A DNA stretch of 64,000 bases from Brienomyrus brachyistius (Eukaryota; Chordata; Actinopteri; Osteoglossiformes; Mormyridae), in NCBI RefSeq assembly GCF_023856365.1, contig NW_026042835.1, forward strand, positions 25,764-89,763, given 5' to 3'. Below, in pieces: positions 21,566 to 36,248 of the stretch (position 1 is its first letter; each line of letters begins with the position of its first letter). Position numbers and translations under genes: made by a program. Below the pieces are notes generated by a model. The model was given only the letters and a program-made list of their open reading frames with translations. It ran no database searches and was not told the DNA's origin.

Positions 21566-24036
21566 TCCGGATCCCATGACAAATAATGCCTTCAGTACAT
21601 CCTCCTCAACCCACACTGAAAGCAGAAGTGCTATGGGCTTTGCAAACGGTTTGCCGACATCACTCCTATACGTCCAATGATGACATTCACACCGTCTCCA
21701 GGGTGATGTTCCCTGACTCGCAGGGTCACTTGTGGTAAAGATAAAACCGCTTTTCTTGCGCGATTTGGACTCGCTCCATATATTAAAAGGGAGCTTCGTT
21801 GTCATGTTTGACGTAAGTATGAACAGGACCATCAAAAGAAAACAACTGGATGTGCATGTCAGGTATTGGGTGAATTATGAGAATGGCTCTCGAGTGCAGT
21901 CCTGGTTGTGGGATCACAGTACATGAGCCACTCCACCGCTGAAGACTTACTGGAGAAGTTTAAGGTAAGCCATTCAATAACATTTAAACTCATTAACGAA
22001 CCCATGATTTTTAAATATCCATGGTTTATCTTTACATGTGTTTAAATGGGAGAACCATATTTATTGGTAAGCATATTTTAAAGATTTTATTGCTGCTTCA
22101 TGGCTTTTGCTGCAAAAAAAATAGTTCATTGAGGAAATAGAATGTTTAAGTGTTGTGTAGCAACATGTACAGCTGTTGTACAGGCAAAAACTCTGGCTCA
22201 GTCCAAAGGAGGTGGATATAGGAATGGCTGTCATCAAGGTGGGACTTCTGTGAATTCACTGGTATCTTTACATACAAATGTATCAAACAATTGTGAAGTA
22301 AAAAATATGTGAATAACATGGAGTTTGAGCTGGTTTGATATGTACAGCTGAGGTAGTGTTAACCTTGGGCTGAGTGTGCAGAAAGATTCTGGAAATTTGA
22401 CAAACCATCTTTTTGTCAGAGACAGTCAGGAGCCAAAGGCAGTGGAAGTGACCTTGGTGTCCTTCAGATTAAAAAAAATTGCCAGATTGTGCTCTCAAAA
22501 ATGTGCAAAAAGGCCTTGGATAAATGCCCTCTGAAGTACTCGATTGTACATGAGATGACGTGCTTGGACCCAAACAAAATGCACACCAGCCAGATAACTG
22601 CCAGCAGAAAAGGAGAAATCTCATGCAGAAGTTTGCGCAGGAGAATCGGTTGGCAGGCAGGATATCTGCTGGTAAATCATAGGATAAGAATAGGATAGTT
22701 CAGAATATTATTTTTAAATTATGCTTTTCTTTTTTCACATCTAACTGAATCAGGGACGGATTACAAACCGGGTTAGCGGGGCCGCTGCCCAGGGGCCCTT
22801 GGGGTGCAGGGGGCCCGTGGGCCCCAAGCCCAAAACAATTTGCAACGCTTATCAGCAATGTATTTTCGTTTGTCTATTTTAGAGGGCCTACATTCTTTGA
22901 TCCTCTGCCTACAAGGTCCCCTGACCCTATAGGGAGGGTGTTTGGCTGCCAAGGGCCCTTGACTTGTGGTGGTTGTGGTGGTGGTGCAGGTGGTGGTGGT
23001 GGGGGGGGGCCTCGCGAACGTTTTACCCAGGGGCCCACACAACCCATAATCCGTCCCTGAACTGAATAGTGTTAACACGTAGATTTTAGCAGTATTTAGA
23101 AGACCGACTCTTGGTGTTTGAAAAGAAGCATCAGCCCAGTTATATTTTCTTTGATGAGCCTAGAGATATCTCAAGATTAAATTAAAATGATTGCACATTT
23201 ATGGTATCATAGGAAAATTGGGTTATAAATCACTTTCCTATTCTACATGTGATTCTGTGTATTGACATTGTTGATCTGCATCTAATCTACTGTAATTAAT
23301 GTAATTACAGGTGATGCAATATCCCAGCAGTCTGATAATCACCTGCACAATGAGGCAAAAGGCTTGGATTTTATATCCTTCATTCCTTCAGCACCATCCA
23401 AAGTTGATGTCTTTTTACATCAAAAAGTTAGTGGGCCTTATCCTGACCTCTGGATGTTCTGCAAGAACTTGCTGCTGCTGTCCTATGGGCAAGCCGAAGT
23501 GGAACGAATAGAGGTGGAGACCTGCAACTTATCAGAGGAAACAGTTGTTGCACAGAGGCTTATATGCGACCATGTCAGAGTGTGTGGGGGAGCAACCAAA
23601 GCGCCTCTGACCAAAGGTGAAAGATGAGCGAAAAGCAAAAAAGAAAACTTGAGGAACTCAAGAGGAAGAGAGTCTCACTGGAAAGTGTATGTGAGAGTTT
23701 ACAAAAGGATGCTGAGCACATGGCAGAGGAAGCAGAGAGTGCTGCTGGAACCAAAAGGGCAACATTACTTACCAAGTCCAATACTCTGAGCCGACGAGCG
23801 AAGGAGGAGAAAGAGCAGTTGGTGGTCTTAAATGCAGATACTGAAGAATAGGCTACTGAACTGTGACTCCTAACACATCAAGAGTGAATCGGTGGAAACA
23901 AAAATATTTAGGTTCTTTGCATTTTTGGAGTATTTTACTTTCTGTGCCTGTTTGTACATTGTTCACAGCCATAATACTTTATAATTACAAGGTAGTTTTA
24001 TGTTAGAGCTCTTGCTCCAATAAATATGTGCCTTGT
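21566..24036 (+). pseudogene. hAT-like transposase-derived pseudogene, unit 3 copy
   Basis: As in unit 1 except C to G at 21908, Phe to Leu in the dead frame near the one-base shift. Confidence 0.7.
22751..23059. mobile_element. hAT MITE, unit 3 copy
   Basis: Same termini, and the aactgaat duplication is retained. Confidence 0.9.
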
Positions 24037-25399
24037 AATTAACTAAATTCTAGGCTATTCAGTTTTTTTTGCCCTCGTGATGGTCGTGGGTTGTGAAAAA
24101 AGCCTTCTTCTTAGGGGTACCGCTGGGGCCAGCCGGGCGTATGTCGTGGCTTCAGTGAGTACTTATGTTTGTCATGCTGCCTGTGTACTTTATAGCGGCA
24201 CAACATATTTCTGCAAATTGCATGCGTCAAATTGTCTGTCTCTCTTAAAAAATATGAAGTGTCACCAAAATTTTAAACGGGGAATCAATCTCAATGAAAA
24301 ATATTCGTCAAGTAACGTTTCTAAAATAATATAGACATACTAATAATTATATATTAATAAATCGGATGAACGATGCATCCCAAATTGTATCCGCTGCGCA
24401 CTTCTTAATCAGGGCAATCGCATCGTGGAGGTTTCTGCAGACGCCCAAAAAGACTTACTTAAGAAAACTGTTGCATGATAATTTGTACCATTTTCAAGGG
24501 TGGGGGGCGTGCAGTAGATGCCCCCTTTATTTTTGTGCTTCTGCCGTTCAAACCGAGCAGCACTGAGTTTGTCATGGCACCTGACGCCAAATCTACTGCT
24601 TAGCTGCTACAGACAGAACTATCTTCAAATCACCACTAGGGGGTGTCAATGCTGCAGCTTCGTTCTATGGTTGATCTTTTTCAAAGACAGTTTTTTTTCT
24701 CTCTCTCCACATAATCAACTTAACTGATTAGCGTGCTTTCATAGTAATGGTTTTTAATCCGTGTTAATCTTCTGAACAATGACTAGTAAAGGTTCTATGA
24801 GGTTGTCCTACTTACTATGGATTTTAAGTTTTTTATCAAGGTGTTAAAACGTACCACAGTTGCCAGTCCTGTGTTTTATGTCTAGCAATTTGTACAGTTT
24901 CTTCAGTATAAACACATGCCATGATCTGTGAGAATCTCCTCCAGAACTCTGCATTTCCTCAAGATCTTTTTGTAATATTGCATCATGGCACTGCTCAGAA
25001 CAACACAGATGGTGCATAACAACACAAGGGAGTACAAGACAACATGGTGCAGAAACAGTGCGATACAAAGCAGGACAAAACTGGATGATACGTGGTCAGT
25101 GGTGGATAAAGTGCAGTAACAGCTGTACAGTGCAGCTGCCGTGGAAATGACTGTTACAGGGGATGCAAAAGCTGCAGGTTTGAATTGTTTGGCGAATGAA
25201 GCTGTTCATGAATCTGCTAGTCAGTGTTTGTGGATGGTGGTCAGAGTCCTGGATTATAGACTGAACCTTGTTACTGTGGCAGTTAAAGTACAGCTGGTCA
25301 ATGGAGGGCAGTTCAGTGCGAATGATGTTCTTAACAGACTTCGCAATGTACTGCCTTCCTGTCATGTGGCTCCACCATACCATAGTACTACTGTAAGAA

Positions 25400-26414
25400 C
25401 TAGGGATGTAACGATACATTCAACTCACCATTTGATACGATTCACGATTCTGAGTTCACGATACAATTTTCTCATTTTTTGCAGAATGAGCTGCAGACAA
25501 ATATATTCAAAAATATTCTTATATTTATCTTTCTGAACTGTTGACACTGTTGTGAACAGTGCAACTGAATTTGAATAAAATACTGTTGAAAAAAATCCCA
25601 AATCAAAATAAGTAAATAAAAAAAAATAAATCAAATAAATAAGCTAAGGTTTGCATGTGCAGCTTTTTAGCGTGCTTTGCCCTTTTAATAATCTTCACTC
25701 AGCTCACGGTGGTGCCAGTGGACCTGTTTGTGTATGTTATCAGTCTATTACAATGTTTGCATGCAGTTTATGTCTTGTCTGTGCTTTTCTCGCTGTTTCC
25801 TCCTCGTTTGTGATTACCGGAAAGCTAATATGCTGCCACACCGCCAATTGAAGATCGGGCGGTGCGTCCATCCATCCATTTTCTGAAACCACTTAATCCC
25901 AACTGAGATCGCGGGGGAGACCGGAGCCTATCCCGGGAACAAGGGGCGCAGACAGGAACCAAGCCCAGGCAGTCACCTACACACCGCAGGTCGCACACAC
26001 TCACACAACTACAGGGCCAATTTAGACTCACCAGTCAACCTATCCTGCATGCTTTTGGACCGTGGGAGGAACCTGGAGTCCCCGGCGAAAACGGGGAGAG
26101 CATGCGAACTCCACACAGAAAGGGCCCTGGACCGAAGCCAGCACTAACCACTGTGCCGTCCTCAGTTTCAAATTCATTCATCATCTCGCGTTCGCTCAAA
26201 ACCAAAAACTGACGTACGATGTCGACGTGATACGCAGTGACATCTGACGTCAAACTCACATTGTGAAATCAAATGTAATATTACACCAGTTTTTCTGTTA
26301 AAGTACTGTGAAGTACTCCTACAATAGTGATTCATTTTCCACATCAGCCGGTTTAAATCTTCATGCATTTGCACCGATTTTTAACTGATTTGTGATTCAT
26401 CATTACATGCCAGG
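25400..26414. mobile_element. hAT-like element with internal SINE, unit 3 copy
   Basis: Corresponds to 4574-5588; the SINE inside is at 25867-26161. Confidence 0.55.
25867..26161 (-). mobile_element. Diverged GGAT-tailed SINE, unit 3 copy
   Basis: Matches 5041-5335. Confidence 0.75.
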
Positions 26415-26741
26415 GCCAGCAGCTCTGCATGGCTCGACCCTCATAAACATTCTCCACACATGCTGTTCAGGCAGTGGCCACAGAAATTCCCCCAGTGAAC
26501 TTTATGCTTTCTGTCGGAGAGTATGCTGTGTTCTGGCCTTAAACCCTGCATACTACTTTGCAGACTTTGATCCTCTTAACAACAATTGGCATTTCTGGTG
26601 GCTGAATATCCATCCATCCGTCATCCAACTGCATGCTTAAAAGCTGTGAATAATAGTAATAATTCTTAAAATTGCAACTATCTAGAATTTCAGCCTAGTT
26701 ACTCAGCTAAATTACTATTTAAACCTAGAATAATTTCTATA

Positions 26742-27096
26742 AGGGGCGGCATGGTGGTGCAGTGGTTAGCACTGTCGCCTCACACCTCTGGGACCCGGGT
26801 TCGTGTCTCCGCCTGGGTCACATGTGTGTGGAGTTTGCATGTTCTCCCCATGTCGTTGTGGGGTTTCCTCTGGGTACTCCGGTTTCCCCCCACAGTCCAA
26901 AAACATGCTGGGGCTAATTGGAGTTGCTGAATTGCCCGTAGGTGTGTGTGTGTGAGTGGATGGTGTGTGAGTGTGCCCTGCGATGGGCTGGCCCCCCATC
27001 CTGGGTTGTTCCCTGCCTCGTGCCCATTGATTCTGGGATAGGCTCCGGACCCCCCGCGACCCAATAGGATAAGCGGTTTGGAAAATGGATGGATGG
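26742..27096 (+). mobile_element. GGAT-tailed SINE, unit 3 copy
   Basis: Same target duplication, at 26730-26741 and 27097-27108. Confidence 0.9.
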
Positions 27097-28325
27097 ATAA
27101 TTTCTATATGTGTGATAGAATCAAAAAATATTTTGTTTTACATATAAATCTTCACAAGGTGTATTACACATGGTATTCCCCAGACACCGCCACCCCAACA
27201 GATGCTTTGTTTGTTAAGACAATAGCTCAGAAAGTGGTTGATCGATCTTTTGCAGCTTTTACCAAGGTTTGTACAAGCCAAAATTAAATTTTGAAACGGA
27301 TCCCTGCCACACCCTGCCCTCCTGAACCTCCCGTTTCCTCCCTAGTGTGGTATAACGTGCCATGCCTGTTCCGCGTTTGTTTTACCTCTCCTTCCTGCCC
27401 TTGTGTTACTCATTTCAGGTGCCTCTAGTTTGCTCCCTGCTTAGCCTTGTATAAATGTGCTTCTCAGTCCTGCCTTTAATGTTGCTGCTGCTGTTTGCCT
27501 GTGTGTTCTTCCCTGCTTATGATTCCCCCGTGATCCAGTTGTGATCCAGTTGTCTTCATATCATGTATTCACATTCCTCAGCTGAGAGTGAACAAAGTTC
27601 TGTGGAAAGTATCTGACTACAGATAGACTTTCACCCAGTTCTCTGCGGGAGCTCTGATTACAGAGTGACTCCCCGACTACTTCTGAAGCCCTTCCTTAAG
27701 TATCCAGACCAGGTGATGGCATGTTTCTGAAGACTGACTAATTTCGGTCAATGGTTAATTTTAGGGGCATTGCTGACCTTGGTTCTCAAGTCCCCAGCCA
27801 ATCAGATCACTTTAGGGGGTGGTTGTAATTCCCTTGTTCTACCATGAGAGAATCTCTCTCAGTTTGGTGGGTTGAGCCGAAGTTTCTGTATTTCTCTTAG
27901 GAAAAGCTATACTGCCTTAAATCTGAGAGTATAATACTCCTCGTCTCATGCCTATTCAAACGAGACCAAACATGCGTGTATTTGTCCCTAACATCTATGT
28001 GTGCTGAGTTATCCTGTTTATAGTGGAAAAGGTGTCTGTGTCTGGAGGCTGACAGCTGTTGTTGCTGTGGATTGATTGTGGAACTCTGGTCACTCCGGGG
28101 GTGAAAGGTCTTGCTTTTTCTGTGCTGCTCCAGTTATTCCTATCCAGTCTCTCAGGAGCCGGCAGGCCTTTGCCTTCCTTAAAAGGGGTGGTTTGACGAG
28201 TTGAGTCCAGTCTTGCCTGGGCCAGCGGAGCTCTGAAATAGACTGATGCAGGCTGATCAGAGTTGGGGCCTGCAGGACCTATAAGTTTTATGTCCTTACA
28301 GAATGTAAGTGGCATCATACTAAAC

Positions 28326-29547
28326 TAGTGGTGTTCGAACTAGCATGGAAAGAGGCTATGGGTAGCTACAAAAAGGCTCTTAGTGCCGCCAAATCATCTA
28401 GTATCTATCAGAACTAATTGAAATAAACAAAAATAATCCTAGATTCCTATTTACTATGGTGTCCAAGCTGACTAATAACCAGACCACTGGTTATTTTCCA
28501 GTGACGACTTTATGAAACTTTTTGACCAAAAATATGCTCAATTAAACAGAACATTTTGAATATTGAATATTGGTTAACCAGTCAGAACTGATGTACTTAA
28601 TTTTATCTTCAAATTCATCTACTTGTATGCTAGAACCTGTTCCATCAAAATTATTCAGCGATGCTCCCAGCATTGATTGAACCGCTACTAGCAATAGTTA
28701 AACTAAAACATATAATCATATTACCCCAATTTTATCTTCACTGCACTGGCTGCCAGTTAGATTTCGTGTTGACTACAAAACACTGCTCTTAACCTATAAA
28801 GCTGTAAATGGTCTTGCACCGCAGTATGTGAGTGACCTCATTTGCGTTCCGAATCATACACTTAGATGACGAGATGGAGGTATTCTATCCGTACCCAGAA
28901 TAAAGAACATTACCTTTGGGGGAAGAGCATTTGCTCATAAAGCACCACAGCTATGGAATAAACTTCCTATTAGTGTTCGGAACTCAGACACAATCTCTGC
29001 TTTTAAGTCAAGGCTTAAGATGTACCTCTTTCGCCAGTCTTTTGGATAGTTAAATCTTCTTTTCTAAGGTGAATGGGAAATCTGGAGGTTCATAGTTATT
29101 TGAGATTGAAGGGGAAAGGGGGGATTGGTGCTGTCGTCCTGCCACTCTCGCCGATCACTTAAGCTGTGGATGGGAGGTGGCTTGACGCCAAAACCTCTGT
29201 AAACCCTCATGCCTGTGCTTCCTTCCAGGTCACTCTTTTAGGCAGGCTGTCATAGTTGCTTTAGTCCTGCCGGTTAGGTGTAGGGCAATAACTCTTCTCC
29301 ATCTTCTCTTTTTCGAGCTGATACCGAGCCGACTACACCGTGTGAACCCGCACCTGGACTCCTGGATATAACTACATGAAACCAACTGGGACTTTATAAC
29401 TATATGAACTCTAATGAATGTCAATGTAAATGCAGTTTCATGCTCCTTGGTCGCCCAGAGGAGGATGGGGTCCCCTTCTGAGTCTAGGTTCCACTCAAGG
29501 TTTCTTCCTGCTAGAGGGAGTTTCCTTGCCACTGTCGCCTCAGGCTT
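28326..29547 (+). mobile_element. Deleted L2-like LINE, unit 3 copy
   Basis: Same internal deletion; joined to the unit 4 spacer at 29547. Confidence 0.8.
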
Positions 29548-29590
29548 TTAAATATAAATATAAATATATAAAATATATAAAATATATTTT

Positions 29591-29662
29591 TGGCCACAAC
29601 CGGGATTCGAACCCCGGTCTCCCGTGTGAAAGGCGGCGATCTTACCACTACACTATCCAGCA
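29591..29662 (-). tRNA. tRNA-Glu(UUC)-like sequence, copy 9
   Basis: First copy of the unit 4 spacer. Confidence 0.55.
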
Positions 29663-29867
29663 ACTATATAATATAAGGGAGATTTACGGGAAAATACTAA
29701 TACGGGAGGACGGCGGGAAAGAGAAGTAAAATACGGTAGTTTCCCGGCCAAAACGGGAGGCTCCAGTATCCCTTACATTTTAAGACAGGAAATATAAAAT
29801 AATATAAATTATATAAAATATAATATAAATATAAATATAAATATATAAAATATATAAAATATATTTT

Positions 29868-29939
29868 TGGCCACAACCGGGATTCGAACCCCGGTCTCCC
29901 GTGTGAAAGGCGGCGATCTTACCACTACACTATCCAGCA
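29868..29939 (-). tRNA. tRNA-Glu(UUC)-like sequence, copy 10
   Basis: Second copy of the unit 4 spacer. Confidence 0.55.
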
Positions 29940-30135
29940 ACTATATAATATAAGGGAGATTTACGGGAAAATACTAATACGGGAGGACGGCGGGAAAGAG
30001 AAGTAAAATACGGTAGTTTCCCGGCCAAAACGGGAGGCTCCAGTATCCCTTACATTTTAAGACAGGAAATATAAAATAATATAAATTATATAAAATATAA
30101 TATAAATATAAATATAAATATATAAAATATATTTT

Positions 30136-30207
30136 TGGCCACAACCGGGATTCGAACCCCGGTCTCCCGTGTGAAAGGCGGCGATCTTACCACTACACTA
30201 TCCAGCA
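30136..30207 (-). tRNA. tRNA-Glu(UUC)-like sequence, copy 11
   Basis: Third copy of the unit 4 spacer; its 3' flanking AT run is 9 bp shorter. Confidence 0.55.
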
Positions 30208-30809
30208 ACTATATAATATAAGGGAGATTTACGGGAAAATACTAATACGGGAGGACGGCGGGAAAGAGAAGTAAAATACGGTAGTTTCCCGGCCAAAACG
30301 GGAGACTTGACAGCTATGGCTGTCTCTGGCCACGCCCCCTACAGTCGGTCCGGCCCCTGTTCGCGTGTTCGCGAAAACGACTTCATTTATTTTCTTATTG
30401 ATTTATCGACAGACTTTTTAGACGTTATAATAACAACACTCTATTGATCCCCCTCTTACTGTCCATGATACACAATGACGAGACACATGTTCACTAATGA
30501 CGAGAACTATTCTATTTTTCATGCCGGGGGTCCTTCAAATCTTACATTTACAAATCTTGTTCTTGTTCTCTGCTTTCTCCTTTCTCGTTCCCGTAGATAT
30601 ATATTATTATACGGAGATTTACGGAGTCTTCAAAGACGGTCCGGCTCCAGCTCAAGGATCACTGTTGCTGTGGTGTAGATCAGCTGATCTGTAGTAGTCT
30701 TCTACGTACATCTTCTAGTAGACCTTCTGAGGGTACTTCACGCATTCTTGGTCGGAGGGTCCAGGTTTCCAGCTTAGCTTATTTCTTATTTCTCAGGTCA
30801 GCTGCTCTT

Positions 30810-31319
30810 GTTTGGGATGTGCTTGACCGGCGTATACGACAGCGTGTACCAGTTCCCACTAATATCCAACAACTTCGCACAGCCATTGAAGAGGAGTGGA
30901 CCAACATTCCACAGGCCACAATTGACAATCTGATAAACTCTATGCGAAGAAGATGTGTTGCATTGCATGAGGCAAATGGTGGTCACACCAGATACTGACC
31001 GGTTCTGAGTCCCCAGACCCCCAATAAAGCAAAAAACTGCACATTCCAGGGTGGCCTTTTATTGTGGGCAGTATAAGGTACACCTGTGCACTACCCATGA
31101 TGTCAGATCAGCATCTTGATGTGGCACACCTGTGAGGTGGGATGGATTATCTCAGCAAAGCAGAAGTGCTCACTATCACACATTTAGACTGATTTGTGAG
31201 AAATGTTTGAGAGAAATGGTAATATTGTGTATCTGGAATGAATTGTAGGTCTTTAAGTCCATCTCATGAAAAATGGGAGCAGAAACAAGAGTGTTGCGTT
31301 TATATTTTTGTTCAGTATA
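30810..31319 (+). mobile_element. Truncated Tc1-like element, unit 4 copy
   Basis: Same as 150-659; the transposase fragment ends at 30998. Confidence 0.85.
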
Positions 31320-31399
31320 GAATAAGCCCAGATTTATGTTTATTCAGTGGAGATAAGTACAACCTCTAAAGATAGGCCTACACCCGTTTTGGCAGTGTC

Positions 31400-33870
31400 T
31401 CCGGATCCCATGACAAATAATGCCTTCAGTACATCCTCCTCAACCCACACTGAAAGCAGAAGTGCTATGGGCTTTGCAAACGGTTTGCCGACATCACTCC
31501 TATACGTCCAATGATGACATTCACACCGTCTCCAGGGTGATGTTCCCTGACTCGCAGGGTCACTTGTGGTAAAGATAAAACCGCTTTTCTTGCGCGATTT
31601 GGACTCGCTCCATATATTAAAAGGGAGCTTCGTTGTCATGTTTGACGTAAGTATGAACAGGACCATCAAAAGAAAACAACTGGATGTGCATGTCAGGTAT
31701 TGGGTGAATTATGAGAATGGCTCTCGAGTGCAGTCCTGGTTCTGGGATCACAGTACATGAGCCACTCCACCGCTGAAGACTTACTGGAGAAGTTTAAGGT
31801 AAGCCATTCAATAACATTTAAACTCATTAACGAACCCATGATTTTTAAATATCCATGGTTTATCTTTACATGTGTTTAAATGGGAGAACCATATTTATTG
31901 GTAAGCATATTTTAAAGATTTTATTGCTGCTTCATGGCTTTTGCTGCAAAAAAAATAGTTCATTGAGGAAATAGAATGTTTAAGTGTTGTGTAGCAACAT
32001 GTACAGCTGTTGTACAGGCAAAAACTCTGGCTCAGTCCAAAGGAGGTGGATATAGGAATGGCTGTCATCAAGGTGGGACTTCTGTGAATTCACTGGTATC
32101 TTTACATACAAATGTATCAAACAATTGTGAAGTAAAAAATATGTGAATAACATGGAGTTTGAGCTGGTTTGATATGTACAGCTGAGGTAGTGTTAACCTT
32201 GGGCTGAGTGTGCAGAAAGATTCTGGAAATTTGACAAACCATCTTTTTGTCAGAGACAGTCAGGAGCCAAAGGCAGTGGAAGTGACCTTGGTGTCCTTCA
32301 GATTAAAAAAAATTGCCAGATTGTGCTCTCAAAAATGTGCAAAAAGGCCTTGGATAAATGCCCTCTGAAGTACTCGATTGTACATGAGATGACGTGCTTG
32401 GACCCAAACAAAATGCACACCAGCCAGATAACTGCCAGCAGAAAAGGAGAAATCTCATGCAGAAGTTTGCGCAGGAGAATCGGTTGGCAGGCAGGATATC
32501 TGCTGGTAAATCATAGGATAAGAATAGGATAGTTCAGAATATTATTTTTAAATTATGCTTTTCTTTTTTCACATCTAACTGAATCAGGGACGGATTACAA
32601 ACCGGGTTAGCGGGGCCGCTGCCCAGGGGCCCTTGGGGTGCAGGGGGCCCGTGGGCCCCAAGCCCAAAACAATTTGCAACGCTTATCAGCAATGTATTTT
32701 CGTTTGTCTATTTTAGAGGGCCTACATTCTTTGATCCTCTGCCTACAAGGTCCCCTGACCCTATAGGGAGGGTGTTTGGCTGCCAAGGGCCCTTGACTTG
32801 TGGTGGTTGTGGTGGTGGTGCAGGTGGTGGTGGTGGGGGGGGGCCTCGCGAACGTTTTACCCAGGGGCCCACACAACCCATAATCCGTCCCTGAACTGAA
32901 TAGTGTTAACACGTAGATTTTAGCAGTATTTAGAAGACCGACTCTTGGTGTTTGAAAAGAAGCATCAGCCCAGTTATATTTTCTTTGATGAGCCTAGAGA
33001 TATCTCAAGATTAAATTAAAATGATTGCACATTTATGGTATCATAGGAAAATTGGGTTATAAATCACTTTCCTATTCTACATGTGATTCTGTGTATTGAC
33101 ATTGTTGATCTGCATCTAATCTACTGTAATTAATGTAATTACAGGTGATGCAATATCCCAGCAGTCTGATAATCACCTGCACAATGAGGCAAAAGGCTTG
33201 GATTTTATATCCTTCATTCCTTCAGCACCATCCAAAGTTGATGTCTTTTTACATCAAAAAGTTAGTGGGCCTTATCCTGACCTCTGGATGTTCTGCAAGA
33301 ACTTGCTGCTGCTGTCCTATGGGCAAGCCGAAGTGGAACGAATAGAGGTGGAGACCTGCAACTTATCAGAGGAAACAGTTGTTGCACAGAGGCTTATATG
33401 CGACCATGTCAGAGTGTGTGGGGGAGCAACCAAAGCGCCTCTGACCAAAGGTGAAAGATGAGCGAAAAGCAAAAAAGAAAACTTGAGGAACTCAAGAGGA
33501 AGAGAGTCTCACTGGAAAGTGTATGTGAGAGTTTACAAAAGGATGCTGAGCACATGGCAGAGGAAGCAGAGAGTGCTGCTGGAACCAAAAGGGCAACATT
33601 ACTTACCAAGTCCAATACTCTGAGCCGACGAGCGAAGGAGGAGAAAGAGCAGTTGGTGGTCTTAAATGCAGATACTGAAGAATAGGCTACTGAACTGTGA
33701 CTCCTAACACATCAAGAGTGAATCGGTGGAAACAAAAATATTTAGGTTCTTTGCATTTTTGGAGTATTTTACTTTCTGTGCCTGTTTGTACATTGTTCAC
33801 AGCCATAATACTTTATAATTACAAGGTAGTTTTATGTTAGAGCTCTTGCTCCAATAAATATGTGCCTTGT
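31400..33870 (+). pseudogene. hAT-like transposase-derived pseudogene, unit 4 copy
   Basis: Open blocks translate identically to unit 1; the coiled-coil block is 33458-33685. Confidence 0.7.
32585..32893. mobile_element. hAT MITE, unit 4 copy
   Basis: Same termini, and the aactgaat duplication is retained. Confidence 0.9.
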
Positions 33871-35233
33871 AATTAACTAAATTCTAGGCTATTCAGTTTT
33901 TTTTGCCCTCGTGATGGTCGTGGGTTGTGAAAAAAGCCTTCTTCTTAGGGGTACCGCTGGGGCCAGCCGGGCGTATGTCGTGGCTTCAGTGAGTACTTAT
34001 GTTTGTCATGCTGCCTGTGTACTTTATAGCGGCACAACATATTTCTGCAAATTGCATGCGTCAAATTGTCTGTCTCTCTTAAAAAATATGAAGTGTCACC
34101 AAAATTTTAAACGGGGAATCAATCTCAATGAAAAATATTCGTCAAGTAACGTTTCTAAAATAATATAGACATACTAATAATTATATATTAATAAATCGGA
34201 TGAACGATGCATCCCAAATTGTATCCGCTGCGCACTTCTTAATCAGGGCAATCGCATCGTGGAGGTTTCTGCAGACGCCCAAAAAGACTTACTTAAGAAA
34301 ACTGTTGCATGATAATTTGTACCATTTTCAAGGGTGGGGGGCGTGCAGTAGATGCCCCCTTTATTTTTGTGCTTCTGCCGTTCAAACCGAGCAGCACTGA
34401 GTTTGTCATGGCACCTGACGCCAAATCTACTGCTTAGCTGCTACAGACAGAACTATCTTCAAATCACCACTAGGGGGTGTCAATGCTGCAGCTTCGTTCT
34501 ATGGTTGATCTTTTTCAAAGACAGTTTTTTTTCTCTCTCTCCACATAATCAACTTAACTGATTAGCGTGCTTTCATAGTAATGGTTTTTAATCCGTGTTA
34601 ATCTTCTGAACAATGACTAGTAAAGGTTCTATGAGGTTGTCCTACTTACTATGGATTTTAAGTTTTTTATCAAGGTGTTAAAACGTACCACAGTTGCCAG
34701 TCCTGTGTTTTATGTCTAGCAATTTGTACAGTTTCTTCAGTATAAACACATGCCATGATCTGTGAGAATCTCCTCCAGAACTCTGCATTTCCTCAAGATC
34801 TTTTTGTAATATTGCATCATGGCACTGCTCAGAACAACACAGATGGTGCATAACAACACAAGGGAGTACAAGACAACATGGTGCAGAAACAGTGCGATAC
34901 AAAGCAGGACAAAACTGGATGATACGTGGTCAGTGGTGGATAAAGTGCAGTAACAGCTGTACAGTGCAGCTGCCGTGGAAATGACTGTTACAGGGGATGC
35001 AAAAGCTGCAGGTTTGAATTGTTTGGCGAATGAAGCTGTTCATGAATCTGCTAGTCAGTGTTTGTGGATGGTGGTCAGAGTCCTGGATTATAGACTGAAC
35101 CTTGTTACTGTGGCAGTTAAAGTACAGCTGGTCAATGGAGGGCAGTTCAGTGCGAATGATGTTCTTAACAGACTTCGCAATGTACTGCCTTCCTGTCATG
35201 TGGCTCCACCATACCATAGTACTACTGTAAGAA

Positions 35234-36248
35234 CTAGGGATGTAACGATACATTCAACTCACCATTTGATACGATTCACGATTCTGAGTTCACGATACAA
35301 TTTTCTCATTTTTTGCAGAATGAGCTGCAGACAAATATATTCAAAAATATTCTTATATTTATCTTTCTGAACTGTTGACACTGTTGTGAACAGTGCAACT
35401 GAATTTGAATAAAATACTGTTGAAAAAAATCCCAAATCAAAATAAGTAAATAAAAAAAAATAAATCAAATAAATAAGCTAAGGTTTGCATGTGCAGCTTT
35501 TTAGCGTGCTTTGCCCTTTTAATAATCTTCACTCAGCTCACGGTGGTGCCAGTGGACCTGTTTGTGTATGTTATCAGTCTATTACAATGTTTGCATGCAG
35601 TTTATGTCTTGTCTGTGCTTTTCTCGCTGTTTCCTCCTCGTTTGTGATTACCGGAAAGCTAATATGCTGCCACACCGCCAATTGAAGATCGGGCGGTGCG
35701 TCCATCCATCCATTTTCTGAAACCACTTAATCCCAACTGAGATCGCGGGGGAGACCGGAGCCTATCCCGGGAACAAGGGGCGCAGACAGGAACCAAGCCC
35801 AGGCAGTCACCTACACACCGCAGGTCGCACACACTCACACAACTACAGGGCCAATTTAGACTCACCAGTCAACCTATCCTGCATGCTTTTGGACCGTGGG
35901 AGGAACCTGGAGTCCCCGGCGAAAACGGGGAGAGCATGCGAACTCCACACAGAAAGGGCCCTGGACCGAAGCCAGCACTAACCACTGTGCCGTCCTCAGT
36001 TTCAAATTCATTCATCATCTCGCGTTCGCTCAAAACCAAAAACTGACGTACGATGTCGACGTGATACGCAGTGACATCTGACGTCAAACTCACATTGTGA
36101 AATCAAATGTAATATTACACCAGTTTTTCTGTTAAAGTACTGTGAAGTACTCCTACAATAGTGATTCATTTTCCACATCAGCCGGTTTAAATCTTCATGC
36201 ATTTGCACCGATTTTTAACTGATTTGTGATTCATCATTACATGCCAGG
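35234..36248. mobile_element. hAT-like element with internal SINE, unit 4 copy
   Basis: Corresponds to 4574-5588; the SINE inside is at 35701-35995. Confidence 0.55.
35701..35995 (-). mobile_element. Diverged GGAT-tailed SINE, unit 4 copy
   Basis: Matches 5041-5335. Confidence 0.75.

Larger units (their letters stand above)
19705..29547. repeat. Tandem array unit 3 (9843 bp)
   Basis: Spacer 19705-20826 with three tRNA-like subrepeats, then core 20827-29547. This is the standard unit length. One substitution is visible relative to the other cores: G instead of C at 21908, equivalent to 1082 in unit 1. Confidence 0.95.
29548..30660. repeat. Spacer of unit 4 (three subrepeats, one 9 bp shorter)
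   Basis: Spacing is 277 then 268 bp; 9 bp of the aaatatat run before the third tRNA-like sequence are missing. Otherwise it matches the unit 3 spacer. Confidence 0.9.
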